A stretch of 64,000 nt of DNA from Salipiger profundus. GTDB lineage: Bacteria > Pseudomonadota > Alphaproteobacteria > Rhodobacterales > Rhodobacteraceae. Under the pieces are notes generated by a model. That model made no database searches, was not told the origin of the DNA, and saw only the letters and a list, made by a program, of their open reading frames with translations. The position numbers and the translations under genes were made by a program. The DNA lies in the NCBI RefSeq assembly GCF_001969385.1, contig NZ_CP014796.1, positions 1,753,501 to 1,817,500 on the forward strand. The letters run 5' to 3'. Of this stretch, positions 9,299 through 17,817 are shown piece by piece (position 1 is the first letter of the stretch; each line of letters starts with the position of its first letter).

Positions 9299-10776
9299 TG
9301 GCGGCCCCCAGTCTCCCCACCGTGCTCGTCGTCGATGACGAGCCGTTCTCGGTCGCCTCTATGCGGATGGCGCTCGAGGACGATTTCCACGTGCTCGAGG
9401 CGACCTCCGCCGACGAGGCGTGGCGGCTGCTGGAGGAGAACTGGGTGCAGGTTGTGGTCTCGGACCAGCGGATGCCGGGTCGGACCGGGGTCGAGCTGCT
9501 GTCGGACGTGCGCGGTCGCTGGCCCGAGACGGTGCGCATCATCGTCACCGGCTACACCGAAAGCAGCGACATGATCGAGGCGATCAACGCGGCGGGCATC
9601 TACCAGTTCATCACCAAGCCATGGCATCCCGAGCAGTTCCTGATGGCGGTGCGCAACGCGGCCCGGCTCTTCGAGCTGAGCCGCGATCACGAGCGCATGT
9701 CGCTGGAGATGCGCTACCTCGGCTCGACCGCGGCGCAGAAGCTGCAGGCCCGCCGTGCGCAGGCGCAGGAGGCCGGAGGCTTCGACAAGGTGCTGCGCGG
9801 CGTCGACAGCCCGCTGAACCCGACCATCGCGCTGGCGCGGCAGTTCGCCAGCTTCGAGGTGCCGGTGCTGATCACCGGCGAGGCGGGCACCGGCAAGACC
9901 GACATCGCGCGGGCAATGCACTACGGCTCGTTGCGCAGCGACCGGCCGTTCTACCAGGTCAACTGCGCTGGCATGTCCGACGATCTGCTGGCGGTCGAGC
10001 TGTTCGGCGCCAAGCGCGGGGCGGTGCCCGGCGCGGTGCAGGCAAGGGCGGGTCTGCTACAGAAGGCCGACCGGGGCACGCTGCTGCTCAACGGCGTCGA
10101 CGCGCTCAGCCCGGCGATGCAGCTGCAACTGCTGCACGTGATGACCGAGGGCAGCTTTCAGCCGCTCGGCGGCAACGAGACGCTGACCACCTCGGCCCGG
10201 CTGCTGTTCGGCGCGCATCGCGACCTGCGCGGCCTCGTGGCGGCGGGGCAGTTCCGCAGCGACCTGTTCTTCGAGATGGCCGTGACCGAGCTCTCCGTGC
10301 CGCCGCTGCGTGGGCGGGCCGCCGACCTGCCGATGCTGGCCGAGCGGCTGCTGCACGAAGCCGCCGAGGCGCATGGCAAGCCGGTGCGGGGCCTGTCGAA
10401 ACCGGCGCTGGACTTCCTTGTCGCGCACGACTGGCCGGGCAACCTGCCCGAGCTGCGCAACGAGGTGACGCGGATGCTGATCCTCGCGCAGGACATGGTA
10501 CTCGGGCCGGAGCTGATCTCGCGGCACATTCTTCAGGCCGGCCACTCCGACCGTTGCGAGGGCGCGGTGATCGGCACCGACCTCTGCACCCTCGAGGGCA
10601 CGCTGAAGGACCGGGTCGAGCTGATGGAGATGCGCATCCTCGGCGAGACCCTGACCCGTTTGAAATGGAACAAGTCGAAGGCGGCGGCAGAGCTCGGCCT
10701 CTCGCGCGTCGGCCTTCGGGCAAAGCTGGACCGCTACGGCATCGAGCCGCACGCGTCCGTTGCGGAGGAGGAGTAA
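9298..10776 (+). CDS. hupR: Hydrogenase response regulator HupR (NtrC family with altered AAA+ motifs)
   Basis: A 492-residue transcription regulator. Residues 1-125 are a receiver domain with phospho-acceptor Asp56 ([10 protein letters not shown]) and the conserved Lys in TKPWHPEQF. Residues 165-400 are an AAA+ domain with an intact Walker A (GEAGTGKT, 194-201). The sigma-54 contact loop reads GAVPGA (241-246) instead of GAFTGA, and the Walker B acidic pair is replaced by Asn265-Gly266. A Fis-type helix-turn-helix ([20 protein letters not shown]) ends the protein. R. capsulatus HupR is known to activate hupSL with sigma-70 RNA polymerase in its unphosphorylated form; these substitutions fit that mode. 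The partner kinase HupT is not in view. Confidence 0.95.
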   Translation: MAAPSLPTVLVVDDEPFSVASMRMALEDDFHVLEATSADEAWRLLEENWVQVVVSDQRMPGRTGVELLSDVRGRWPETVRIIVTGYTESSDMIEAINAAGIYQFITKPWHPEQFLMAVRNAARLFELSRDHERMSLEMRYLGSTAAQKLQARRAQAQEAGGFDKVLRGVDSPLNPTIALARQFASFEVPVLITGEAGTGKTDIARAMHYGSLRSDRPFYQVNCAGMSDDLLAVELFGAKRGAVPGAVQARAGLLQKADRGTLLLNGVDALSPAMQLQLLHVMTEGSFQPLGGNETLTTSARLLFGAHRDLRGLVAAGQFRSDLFFEMAVTELSVPPLRGRAADLPMLAERLLHEAAEAHGKPVRGLSKPALDFLVAHDWPGNLPELRNEVTRMLILAQDMVLGPELISRHILQAGHSDRCEGAVIGTDLCTLEGTLKDRVELMEMRILGETLTRLKWNKSKAAAELGLSRVGLRAKLDRYGIEPHASVAEEE

Positions 10777-10779
10777 GCC

Positions 10780-11070
10780 ATGTGTCTAGGTATTCCCGGA
10801 CAGATCGTGGAGATCACCGACGAGGGCCGCCAGATGGCGATGGCCTCGGTGTCGGGCGTGCGGCGCGAGGTGTCGCTGGCGCCGGTGGCGGATCGTCCGC
10901 TGGCCGCGCTGGTCGGCGAGTGGGTGCTGATCCACGTCGGCTTCGCCATGGCGGTGATCGACGAACACGAGGCGGCGGAGACGCTGGAGGCGCTGCGCGG
11001 TCTCGGCGAGGCGCAGGAGGCGCTCGAGGCGATGGCCGAGGGTGCGAAATCTCTGGAGCAACCGGCATGA
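10780..11070 (+). CDS. hypC: Hydrogenase maturation chaperone HypC
   Basis: A 96-residue HypC that carries the Fe(CN)2CO unit with HypD and docks it to HupL. It begins MCLGIPGQI with the essential Cys2. It is shorter than HupF at 4890, which has the same N-terminal signature. It starts three bases after hupR, with a GGAGGAGG ribosome-binding site inside the hupR end, and overlaps hypD by four bases. Confidence 0.95.
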   Translation: MCLGIPGQIVEITDEGRQMAMASVSGVRREVSLAPVADRPLAALVGEWVLIHVGFAMAVIDEHEAAETLEALRGLGEAQEALEAMAEGAKSLEQPA

Positions 11071-12218
11071 GATACGTCGAGGAATTCCGCGACCCCAAGG
11101 CCGCGAAGGGGGTTCTTGCCGCCATTGCCCGCGTCGCGGACGAGATCGGCTGCACCGCCGAAAATCCGGTGCGGGTCATGGAGATCTGCGGCGGCCACAC
11201 CCATGCGATCTTCCGCTACGGTCTGGACAAGCTGGTGCATGACGGCATCGAGTTCATCCACGGTCCCGGCTGCCCGGTCTGCGTGCTGCCGATGAGCCGT
11301 GTCGATGAATGCGTCGAGATCGCCGAGCGGCCGGGCGTGATCTTCACCACATTCGGCGACGCGATGCGGGTGCCGGGATCGCGCAAGTCGCTGCTTCAGG
11401 CCAAGGCCGACGGCGCCGACATCCGCATGGTCTATTCGCCTCTCGACGCGCTCGAACTGGCGCGGCGCAATCCGGCGCGCGAGGTGGTGTTCTTCGGCCT
11501 CGGGTTCGAGACCACGACACCCTCGACCGCGCTGACGCTGATGCAGGCGAAGCGCGAGGGGATCGCGAACTTCAGCGTCTTTTGCAACCACATCACCGTG
11601 CCGCCGCCCATCAAGGCGCTGCTGGACGACCCGCACATGAAGCTCGACGGCTTCGTCGGGCCGGGGCACGTGAGCATGGTGATCGGCATCCACCCCTACG
11701 ATTTCATCCCGCAGGAGTATGGCAAGCCGATCGTGGTCGCGGGGTTCGAACCGCTCGACCTGCTGCAATCGGTGCTGATGGTGCTGGAGCAGATCCGTGA
11801 CGGGCGGGCGCAGGTGGAAAACCAATATGCCCGCGTGGTGCCCGAGCACGGCAACCCGGTGTCCCTGAATGCCATCGCCGAGGTCTACGAGGAACGCCCC
11901 AGCTTCGAATGGCGCGGGCTGGGCGAGATCGACGCCAGCGGACTGCGCATCCGCGAGGGCTATCGAGCCTTCGACGCGGAAGAGAAGTTCGGCATCGGCT
12001 ACGCGGTCGGGCGGCCCTCGGTGCAGGAGCCCGAGGGTTGCGCGTGCGGGGCGGTCATGACGGGGCGCATCAAGCCGACCGCCTGCCCGCAGTTCGGGCG
12101 CGGCTGCACGCCCGACACGCCTTTGGGGGCGCTGATGGTCAGCTCCGAAGGCGCCTGCGCGGCCTACTGGACCTATGGCGGGGCACGGGTCTCTGCTCAG
12201 GTGGAGCCGGCGGAATGA
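11067..12218 (+). CDS. hypD: Hydrogenase maturation protein HypD
   Basis: A 383-residue FeS protein that, complexed with HypC, is the platform where CN and CO are attached to the active-site iron. Conserved motifs seen are MEICGGHTH, the Cys pair GPGCPVCVLP and the C-terminal cluster of cysteines (CACGAV, TACPQFGRGC) that ligates the [4Fe-4S] centre. The ATG at 11067 overlaps hypC. It ends four bases into hypE, continuing the tightly packed hypCDE order. Confidence 0.97.
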   Translation: MRYVEEFRDPKAAKGVLAAIARVADEIGCTAENPVRVMEICGGHTHAIFRYGLDKLVHDGIEFIHGPGCPVCVLPMSRVDECVEIAERPGVIFTTFGDAMRVPGSRKSLLQAKADGADIRMVYSPLDALELARRNPAREVVFFGLGFETTTPSTALTLMQAKREGIANFSVFCNHITVPPPIKALLDDPHMKLDGFVGPGHVSMVIGIHPYDFIPQEYGKPIVVAGFEPLDLLQSVLMVLEQIRDGRAQVENQYARVVPEHGNPVSLNAIAEVYEERPSFEWRGLGEIDASGLRIREGYRAFDAEEKFGIGYAVGRPSVQEPEGCACGAVMTGRIKPTACPQFGRGCTPDTPLGALMVSSEGACAAYWTYGGARVSAQVEPAE

Positions 12219-13258
12219 ACATGGCAAGCAAACCCTGCCGCCTGCGCGGAGACCGCGTGACGCTGGCGCATGGTGGCGGTGGGCGCGCCATGCGCGACCT
12301 GATCGAAGAGGTCTTCACCGCCGTCTTCAAGCCCGACAGCGGCGAGGACCAGGCGCGGCTGATGACCTCGGCGCTGCAGGTGCCGGGGGCGCGGCTGGCC
12401 TTCACCACCGACAGCTACGTCGTGACGCCGGTGGAGTTCCCCGGCGGCGACATCGGCAAGATCGCGGTCTGCGGCACGGTCAACGACCTTGCCGTGGGTG
12501 GCGCGGTGCCGCTCTGGCTCTCGGCGTCCTTCATCATCGAGGAAGGCTGCGAGATCGCCCTTCTGCGCCGTCTCGTGGCCAGCATGGCGCGCGAGGCCGA
12601 GGCGGCGGGCGTTCGGATCGTCACCGGCGACACCAAGGTGGTCGAGAAAGGGTCTTGCGACACGGTCTTCATCACCACGTCGGGCGTGGGGGTGATCCCG
12701 CCGGGCTGCGACCTGCACGCCGAGAACATCCGTCCCGGCGATGTCGCCATCGTCAACGGCGTGCTCGGCGATCACGGCGCGACGATCCTCGCGGCGCGGG
12801 GCGATCTGGCGCTGTCGGCGCCGCTCGAGTCCGACTGCCGGGCGCTGGGGCACCTGATGCAGGCGGTGGCCGGAGCCTGCCCGTCGCTGCGCGCGGCACG
12901 GGATGCGACGCGCGGCGGGCTGGCGTCCGCGCTCAACGAGATGGCCGAGGCGGCGGGCGTGTCGGTGGAACTCGACGAGGCCGCGCTGCCGCTGCGCCCG
13001 GAGGTCAAGGGGATGTGCGAGATCCTCGGGCTCGATCCGCTCTACCTCGCCAACGAGGGGGCGCTGGTGCTCTTCGTGCCGGAGGAGGAGGCAGAGGCGG
13101 CACTTGCCGCGATGCGCTCGGACACCGCCGGGCAGGGGGCGGCGGTCGTGGGGCGTGCCGTGGACAAGGGCGCGGTGCCGGTCACCATGCGTTCGGCCTT
13201 CGGCGGCACGCGGATCGTCGACATGCTGGTGGGCGAGCAGCTGCCGAGGATCTGCTGA
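12215..13258 (+). CDS. hypE: Hydrogenase maturation carbamoyl dehydratase HypE
   Basis: A 347-residue HypE that turns the carbamoyl group received from HypF into the cyanide ligand. The protein ends in PRIC, so Cys347 is the C-terminal residue that is carbamoylated and dehydrated to thiocyanate. The PurM-like ATP-binding fold is shown by the N-terminal LAHGGGGRAMRDLI and the VTGDTKVV segment. Two starts are possible (12215 and 12221); the first overlaps the hypD stop. HypF, its carbamoyl donor, is not in the window and must be encoded elsewhere. Confidence 0.96.
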   Translation: MNMASKPCRLRGDRVTLAHGGGGRAMRDLIEEVFTAVFKPDSGEDQARLMTSALQVPGARLAFTTDSYVVTPVEFPGGDIGKIAVCGTVNDLAVGGAVPLWLSASFIIEEGCEIALLRRLVASMAREAEAAGVRIVTGDTKVVEKGSCDTVFITTSGVGVIPPGCDLHAENIRPGDVAIVNGVLGDHGATILAARGDLALSAPLESDCRALGHLMQAVAGACPSLRAARDATRGGLASALNEMAEAAGVSVELDEAALPLRPEVKGMCEILGLDPLYLANEGALVLFVPEEEAEAALAAMRSDTAGQGAAVVGRAVDKGAVPVTMRSAFGGTRIVDMLVGEQLPRIC

Positions 13259-13445
13259 GGCTGCGATAGCCGCGCATCGCCGGCCCGTGGGGTGGCGCTC
13301 CTGCTTGTGGAGCCTCTTGATTTATCCCGGCCAGACCCGGAAGACCTCGTCACGTCGCGCCGATGTCAGCCAATCGCCAGCCCGGGGGACGGGCCGGCGA
13401 TGCGCGGCGGCTTCGCCTTGATTCCGCGCGGGTCCGTGCGTTCGC
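13259..13445. other. Convergent intergenic region with a 20-bp inverted repeat
   Basis: It separates hypE (+) from the iron-transporter ATPase gene (-). It holds two perfect inverted 20-base arms at 13269-13288 and 13389-13408 with a 100-base spacer. Inside the spacer is a small hairpin, GCTCC/GGAGC at about 13298-13314, followed by a T-rich stretch, which could be a weak hypE terminator. No gene is apparent. Confidence 0.6.
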
Positions 13446-14201
13446 TCAGCGTGCCACCACCACCTTGCGCCCGCGATGTTCCAGCAACTCGAAGGGCGTG
13501 TCGAAGACATCGCGCAGCGTGTCCTCGGTCAGCAGGGCGGCGCTCGCGTCCTGCGCGGCGATGCGGCCGTCCTTCATCGCGACGATATGGTCGGCCCAGC
13601 CGGCGGCAGCGTTGATGTCGTGCAGCACGATGACGATGCTGCGGGTCTCGTCCCGCGACAGGGCGTGCAGCCGGGCCATCAGGTCACGCGCATGGCGCGG
13701 ATCGAGCGCGTTGAGCGGCTCGTCCAGCAGCATCCACGGGGTGTCCTGCGCATAGGTCATGGCGATGAAGGCGCGCTGCCTCTGGCCGCCCGACAGCGTG
13801 TCGATGGTCCTTTCGGCAAGCTCGGTGAGCGCAAAGGCGGTCAGTGCGCGGTCGACCATCTCGGAGTCCTCGCGGCCCGGGCGCCCCTGGTGATGGGGCC
13901 AGCGCCCGAAGCCCACCAGTTCGCGCACCCGCAGGCGGCTGACCAGCGCCGGGGACTGCTGCAGCAGGGCGACCGTCCGGGCGCGCTGCCGGTCCGGCAC
14001 GGCGAAGGGGTCGATGCCGTCGATCCGCACGCTGCCGGCCGAGGGATGCTCGAGCCCCGAGATGCAGTGCAGCAGCGTCGATTTGCCGGCGCCGTTCGGC
14101 CCGATCAGCGCGGTGATGCCGCCGCGCGCGAGCCGGGTCGAGACATCCCGAAGGATCTGCGTGCCGCCGGCGTGGTAGCTGAGGGACTCGATCTCGATCA
14201 T
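13446..14201 (-). CDS. Siderophore/iron ABC transporter ATP-binding protein
   Basis: A 251-residue ABC ATPase of the FepC/FecE/CeuD type that powers import of an iron-siderophore complex. It has Walker A GPNGAGKST (34-42), the signature LSGGQRQRAF, Walker B MLLDEP and the switch His in VLHDINAA. The protein starts MIEIESLSYH; its ATG at 14201 overlaps the end of the permease gene by four bases. It is the last gene of a binding protein-permease-permease-ATPase operon, the order known from ceuEBCD and yclQNOP. Confidence 0.95.
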   Translation of the reverse strand: MIEIESLSYHAGGTQILRDVSTRLARGGITALIGPNGAGKSTLLHCISGLEHPSAGSVRIDGIDPFAVPDRQRARTVALLQQSPALVSRLRVRELVGFGRWPHHQGRPGREDSEMVDRALTAFALTELAERTIDTLSGGQRQRAFIAMTYAQDTPWMLLDEPLNALDPRHARDLMARLHALSRDETRSIVIVLHDINAAAGWADHIVAMKDGRIAAQDASAALLTEDTLRDVFDTPFELLEHRGRKVVVAR

Positions 14202-15142
14202 CTGCGTTTCCGTTTCAGCACGAGGAGAAGGAAGAGCAACCCGCCGAAGAATTCGACGATCACCGCCAGCGCCGACTGGCTGCCGAGCAGGCGCTCGAAG
14301 ACGAATTGCCCTGCGACGAGGATCAGCGCCCCGAGAAGCGCCGCGGCGGGCAGCAGGATGGCGTGACGGTGGCTGACGGTCAGCTGCCGTGCGAGGCTCG
14401 CGGTCAGCAGCCCGAGGAAGGTGATCGGCCCCACCAGCGCGGTCGAGACCGAAACCATCGCCGCCATCAGCAGCAGCGCGCCCATCACCACGCGGTCGTG
14501 GTCGAGCCCGAGGCCACGCGCGGTGTCGCGACCGAGTCCCGCCACGTCGAGCGCCGGTGCCATGCGCAGCGCAGCGGCCAGTGCCGCGAGCAGCACAACG
14601 GCCGCCATGGCAAGCTGTGACGGCTCCACCCGTCCGAAGCTTGCGAACATCGCCTGCTGGACCACGGCGAAATCGGAGGGGTCCATGAGCCGCTGCACCA
14701 TCTCCGAGAGCCCGCGCAGCAGCACGCCGAGGATGATGCCCGTGAGGATCATCCGGGTCACGTCGCGCGCATCGCGCCGCAGCAGCAGCCCGAAGAGCGC
14801 CGCAGAGGCCACGGCGAGCGCCGCCACCTCGAGCAGGAAGCGGATCGTGCCGGGAATGCCGGCCAGCCCGACCCCGCCGAGGAAGAGCACGAGCAGCGTT
14901 TGCATCAGCACGAAGAGCGCGTCGAACCCCACGAGCCCCGGCGTCAGGAGCCGGTTGCCCGAGACGGTCTGGAACAGGATCGTTGCGGCTCCGCTGGCGG
15001 CGCCGACGCAGACCAGCGCGCCGAGCTTCGCGGCGCGCAGCCCGAGGATGAAGCCGAAGGGCGCCCGCAGCTGCCACGCGAGGAAAGCGCCGCAGAGCGC
15101 CAGCAGGGCGAGCCCGAGCCAGAGGACGCGCCGCTCAGCCAT
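14198..15142 (-). CDS. Siderophore ABC transporter permease (second subunit)
   Basis: A 314-residue FecCD/BtuC-type permease with about nine hydrophobic segments and the glycine-rich GPITFLGLLTAS motif that contacts the ATPase. I chose the ATG at 15142 (MAERRVLWLGL), which starts immediately before the first transmembrane helix and overlaps the upstream permease gene by eight bases; an upstream start would add a low-complexity leader. It probably pairs with the product of the preceding gene as a heterodimeric channel. Confidence 0.94.
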   Translation of the reverse strand: MAERRVLWLGLALLALCGAFLAWQLRAPFGFILGLRAAKLGALVCVGAASGAATILFQTVSGNRLLTPGLVGFDALFVLMQTLLVLFLGGVGLAGIPGTIRFLLEVAALAVASAALFGLLLRRDARDVTRMILTGIILGVLLRGLSEMVQRLMDPSDFAVVQQAMFASFGRVEPSQLAMAAVVLLAALAAALRMAPALDVAGLGRDTARGLGLDHDRVVMGALLLMAAMVSVSTALVGPITFLGLLTASLARQLTVSHRHAILLPAAALLGALILVAGQFVFERLLGSQSALAVIVEFFGGLLFLLLVLKRKRR

Positions 15143-16100
15143 GTCGCCGCCCCGGGGCCGCGTGCAGCAGCCAGAGGAAGACGCCCGCGCCGAAGACGGC
15201 GACGACCGTGGCGGCTGGGATCTCGAAGGGATAGCGCAGCAGGCGGCCGATGACATCGGCGCCGAGCAGCAGGATGCCGCCGCCGACCGCGATCAGCGGC
15301 AGGTTGGCCCGCAGGTTGTCGCCGCGCCAGCGCGCCACGAGGTTCGGTGCGACCAGCCCGACGAAGGGAAAGGCGCCGACGGTCACCAGCACCAGCGCGG
15401 TGATGACCGAGACTACCACGAGCCCCAGTGCCCGGGTCTGGCGGTAGTCGAGCCCGAGGCTCTTCGCCTGTGTTTCGCCCAGCCCGAGGATGGTGATGCG
15501 GTCGGCGACCACGTAGAGCAGCACCGCCAGCGCGGCGATGGCCCAGAGCCACTCGTAGCGGCCCTGCATGACGCCCGAGAACTCGCCCAGCCGCCACGCG
15601 CCGAGGAACTGCATGAGATCGGCGGTCCAGGCGATGTAGACGCCGACCGCGCCGAGGATGCCGCCGTAGACCATGCCGACGATCGGCAGCAGCATCGGGT
15701 CTTCGCGCGGCAGCCGCGTGGCAAGCGCGAGGTAGCCGGCCATCCCCGCGAGCGCGGCGGCGGCGGCGATCAGCATCTTGCCCGCCACGGCAAGGCCCGG
15801 GGCGATCAGCGTGACCCCCAGGAGCCCCAGCATCGAGGCCTCCGGCGCGCCGGTGAGCGAGGGTTCGACCAGCCGGTTCTGCACCACCTGCTGAACAACC
15901 ACCCCCGCCAGCGCCAGCCCGGCACCGGCCAGCAGCGCGGCGGCGGTGCGGGGCAGGCGGCTGACCATCAGCAGCCAGCCGGCGTCGTCTCCGAAGCTCG
16001 CCGCGCCGATCAGCAGGCTGGCCACGACGAGCGCGGCCAGCACGGAAAGGGTGATGATCCAGGCGCGGCGCACGTCGGGCTCAGCTGTCGCTGGCCGCAT
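15135..16100 (-). CDS. Siderophore ABC transporter permease (first subunit)
   Basis: A 321-residue FecCD-family permease with a polar N-terminus of about 12 residues, then roughly nine to ten transmembrane segments, and the family loop FVGLVAPNLVARW near the C-terminus. The start at 16100 overlaps the end of the binding-protein gene by 20 bases. A later start is possible but would trim the first helix. Together with the neighbouring permease it forms the inner-membrane channel. Confidence 0.94.
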   Translation of the reverse strand: MRPATAEPDVRRAWIITLSVLAALVVASLLIGAASFGDDAGWLLMVSRLPRTAAALLAGAGLALAGVVVQQVVQNRLVEPSLTGAPEASMLGLLGVTLIAPGLAVAGKMLIAAAAALAGMAGYLALATRLPREDPMLLPIVGMVYGGILGAVGVYIAWTADLMQFLGAWRLGEFSGVMQGRYEWLWAIAALAVLLYVVADRITILGLGETQAKSLGLDYRQTRALGLVVVSVITALVLVTVGAFPFVGLVAPNLVARWRGDNLRANLPLIAVGGGILLLGADVIGRLLRYPFEIPAATVVAVFGAGVFLWLLHAAPGRRHG

Positions 16101-16992
16101 CGCCGAAGGCGGCGGTCATCTCGTCGAGCGTGTGGATCATGGAGCGCGCGCCACCGCCCGAGATATACATCGGTGCGGCGTCGAGATAGACGATCCGGTC
16201 ATTCCGGGCAGCGCTGGTGCGCGCCACGATGGGGTTGTCGAGCGTCGCCTGCGCGGCCTCGCTGTCGGCATGGATCGCCGCGCCGCGGTCGATCACGATC
16301 AGCCAGTCCGGGTCGGTCTCGGCGAGGAACTCGAAGGAGATCGCCTGCCCGTGCTTCTCGGCGGTAAGGCCCGGGTGTGCCTCGGGCAGGCCGAGCGCGT
16401 CGTGCAGCCAGCCGAAGCGGCTGCCGCTGCCGTAGGCCGAGATCTTGCCGCCGTTGGTCAGGATGATGAGCGCGTCGCCCTTGCCCTCGACCGCCGTGCG
16501 GGCCGTCTCGATTTTGGCGTCGATGGTTTCGGTCAGCTCGGCGGCGGCGTCTTCCTTGTCGAAGATCCTGCCGAAGACGGCGATGTTGGCCCGTGCGGCC
16601 TCGACGGTGTCACCTGCCGGGATGGTCATGTCGATGGTCGGCGCGATGGAGGCCAGCGGTTCGGCCTGTGCCGAAGAACGTCCGCCGACGACGATCAGGT
16701 CGGGCTGCATCACCGCCAGCGCCTCGAAATCGGGCTCGAACAGCGTGCCGACGGTCTCTGCGCTTTCCATGAGCTCGTCTGCGCCCTCAAGGTAGAGCGG
16801 CGCGGGCAGGCCGGCGATGGGCTGACCCAGGGCCGAGATCGTGTCGACTGCGGCCGGATCGAAGACGACCACGCTTTGCGGCGCGGCGGGAACCTCTGAG
16901 GACCCCGCGGCGGTATCGACGGTGACGGTCTGGGCAGTGGCGGCGACGGCGGTGGCGCAGGCAAAAAGCCCTGCAAGAAGCAGTGGACGCAT
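16081..16992 (-). CDS. Periplasmic siderophore-binding protein (CeuE/YclQ-like)
   Basis: A 303-residue substrate-binding protein of the FepB/CeuE class. The signal peptide (MRPLLLAGLFACATAVAATA) ends before QTVTVDTAAG, without a lipobox Cys, so it is probably soluble and periplasmic. The fold is visible in the family segments VVVFDPAAVDTISALG, QPDLIVVGGRSS and SGGGARSMIHTLDEM. CeuE/YclQ proteins bind catecholate siderophores; the exact ligand here is unknown. The ATG at 16992 is preferred over an upstream one at 17088 because it starts the signal peptide. It is the first gene of the operon, downstream of an iron-box candidate. Confidence 0.93.
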   Translation of the reverse strand: MRPLLLAGLFACATAVAATAQTVTVDTAAGSSEVPAAPQSVVVFDPAAVDTISALGQPIAGLPAPLYLEGADELMESAETVGTLFEPDFEALAVMQPDLIVVGGRSSAQAEPLASIAPTIDMTIPAGDTVEAARANIAVFGRIFDKEDAAAELTETIDAKIETARTAVEGKGDALIILTNGGKISAYGSGSRFGWLHDALGLPEAHPGLTAEKHGQAISFEFLAETDPDWLIVIDRGAAIHADSEAAQATLDNPIVARTSAARNDRIVYLDAAPMYISGGGARSMIHTLDEMTAAFGDAASDS

Positions 16993-17097
16993 GAACGGGC
17001 TCCCGGTCGGAATGTGGGTGCGTGGCATGGCGAGGGCCGGCTTCGCAGGTGTATTCGCCTGATACCGGATTGTTCTTCGAGGCTGCAATGCTTAGTC

Positions 17098-17112
17098 TGA
17101 CATAAATTATCA
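17098..17112. promoter_or_regulatory. Candidate iron-responsive operator (TGA-N9-TCA)
   Basis: The 15-base element TGACATAAATTATCA lies between the divergent siderophore-transport operon (start 106 bases away) and the DUF2218 gene (start 18 bases away). Its TGA-N9-TCA form and AT-rich centre match the rhizobial RirA IRO core. In Rhodobacterales such boxes may be read by RirA- or IscR-type Rrf2 proteins. The match is seen; regulator binding is inferred. Confidence 0.55.
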
Positions 17113-17129
17113 ACTTTTGGAGCGCCGCC

Positions 17130-17420
17130 ATGTCGATGCGCGAAATCGGAACCTTCACCACCCCCAACGCCTCGAAATACCTTCAGCAACTCTGCAAGCA
17201 TTTCGCCCACAAGGTCGACGTCGAATACGACGAGACGCGCGGCAAGGCGCAGCTTCCTCCCGGTCCGGCCGTGCTGACCGCCGAAGCGGATGCGTTGCGG
17301 GTCGAGATCAGCGCCGAGAGCGACGAGGGCATGAAGACCGCCCGTCACATCATCGACGACCACCTCGCGCGCTTCGCCTTCCGCGAGGATTTCGCGGGCA
17401 TGGAGTGGGTGAGCGCCTGA
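17130..17420 (+). CDS. DUF2218 family protein
   Basis: A 96-residue soluble protein with the DUF2218 pattern: a His-rich motif near residue 25 (LCKHFAHKVDVEYDE), an AxAD-like middle (LTAEADALRVEI) and a conserved HxxxHLxRFAFRE C-terminus. Its function is unknown. Family members are often found beside siderophore and iron transporter genes, as here. The candidate iron box lies directly upstream, so co-regulation with the transporter is likely. A GGAG ribosome-binding site precedes the ATG. Confidence 0.85.
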   Translation: MSMREIGTFTTPNASKYLQQLCKHFAHKVDVEYDETRGKAQLPPGPAVLTAEADALRVEISAESDEGMKTARHIIDDHLARFAFREDFAGMEWVSA

Positions 17421-17817
17421 CGCCTTTCTGCCTCGGGGCGCGGCCAAGTGGCCCGAGTGACGCCGGAGCGCCCGGTCTCGCCGTCGTCTCCAGCGGGGCG
17501 GCGGCTTTTTTCGACATGTCCTGTGGCCGGGGTCGTGACGTTGCCCCCTCGGACCCGCGCCCCTTGCGCGCAGCGCGGGAGGCGCGGCCTGCGGGCGCCT
17601 AAGCGCCTAAGCGCCTACGCCTGCGCGGCTCCTCCATGTGGACACAGGTGGGCTGATCGAGTCCCGCCGGCGTCGCCGTTTGCCTTCATCGCACTGGATT
17701 ATGCCCCACGCGCCCTGGCCATGAGGGGCGCGGTTTCGTGTCGAACAGGCAACTGCATCGTTTTCCGGCACCGGCTGATCGTCCCGCGGCGGCGAGGGCG
17801 GGCCGCCGTCGTGGCGC
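17421..17817. other. Gene-free stretch upstream of the IclR regulator
   Basis: About 400 GC-rich bases without a convincing gene; the open frames present are proline/arginine-rich and look random. A tandem repeat of an eight-base unit (GCGCCTAA, two exact copies and one with a single change) runs from 17595 to 17618. No clear terminator for the DUF2218 gene was seen. Confidence 0.5.
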
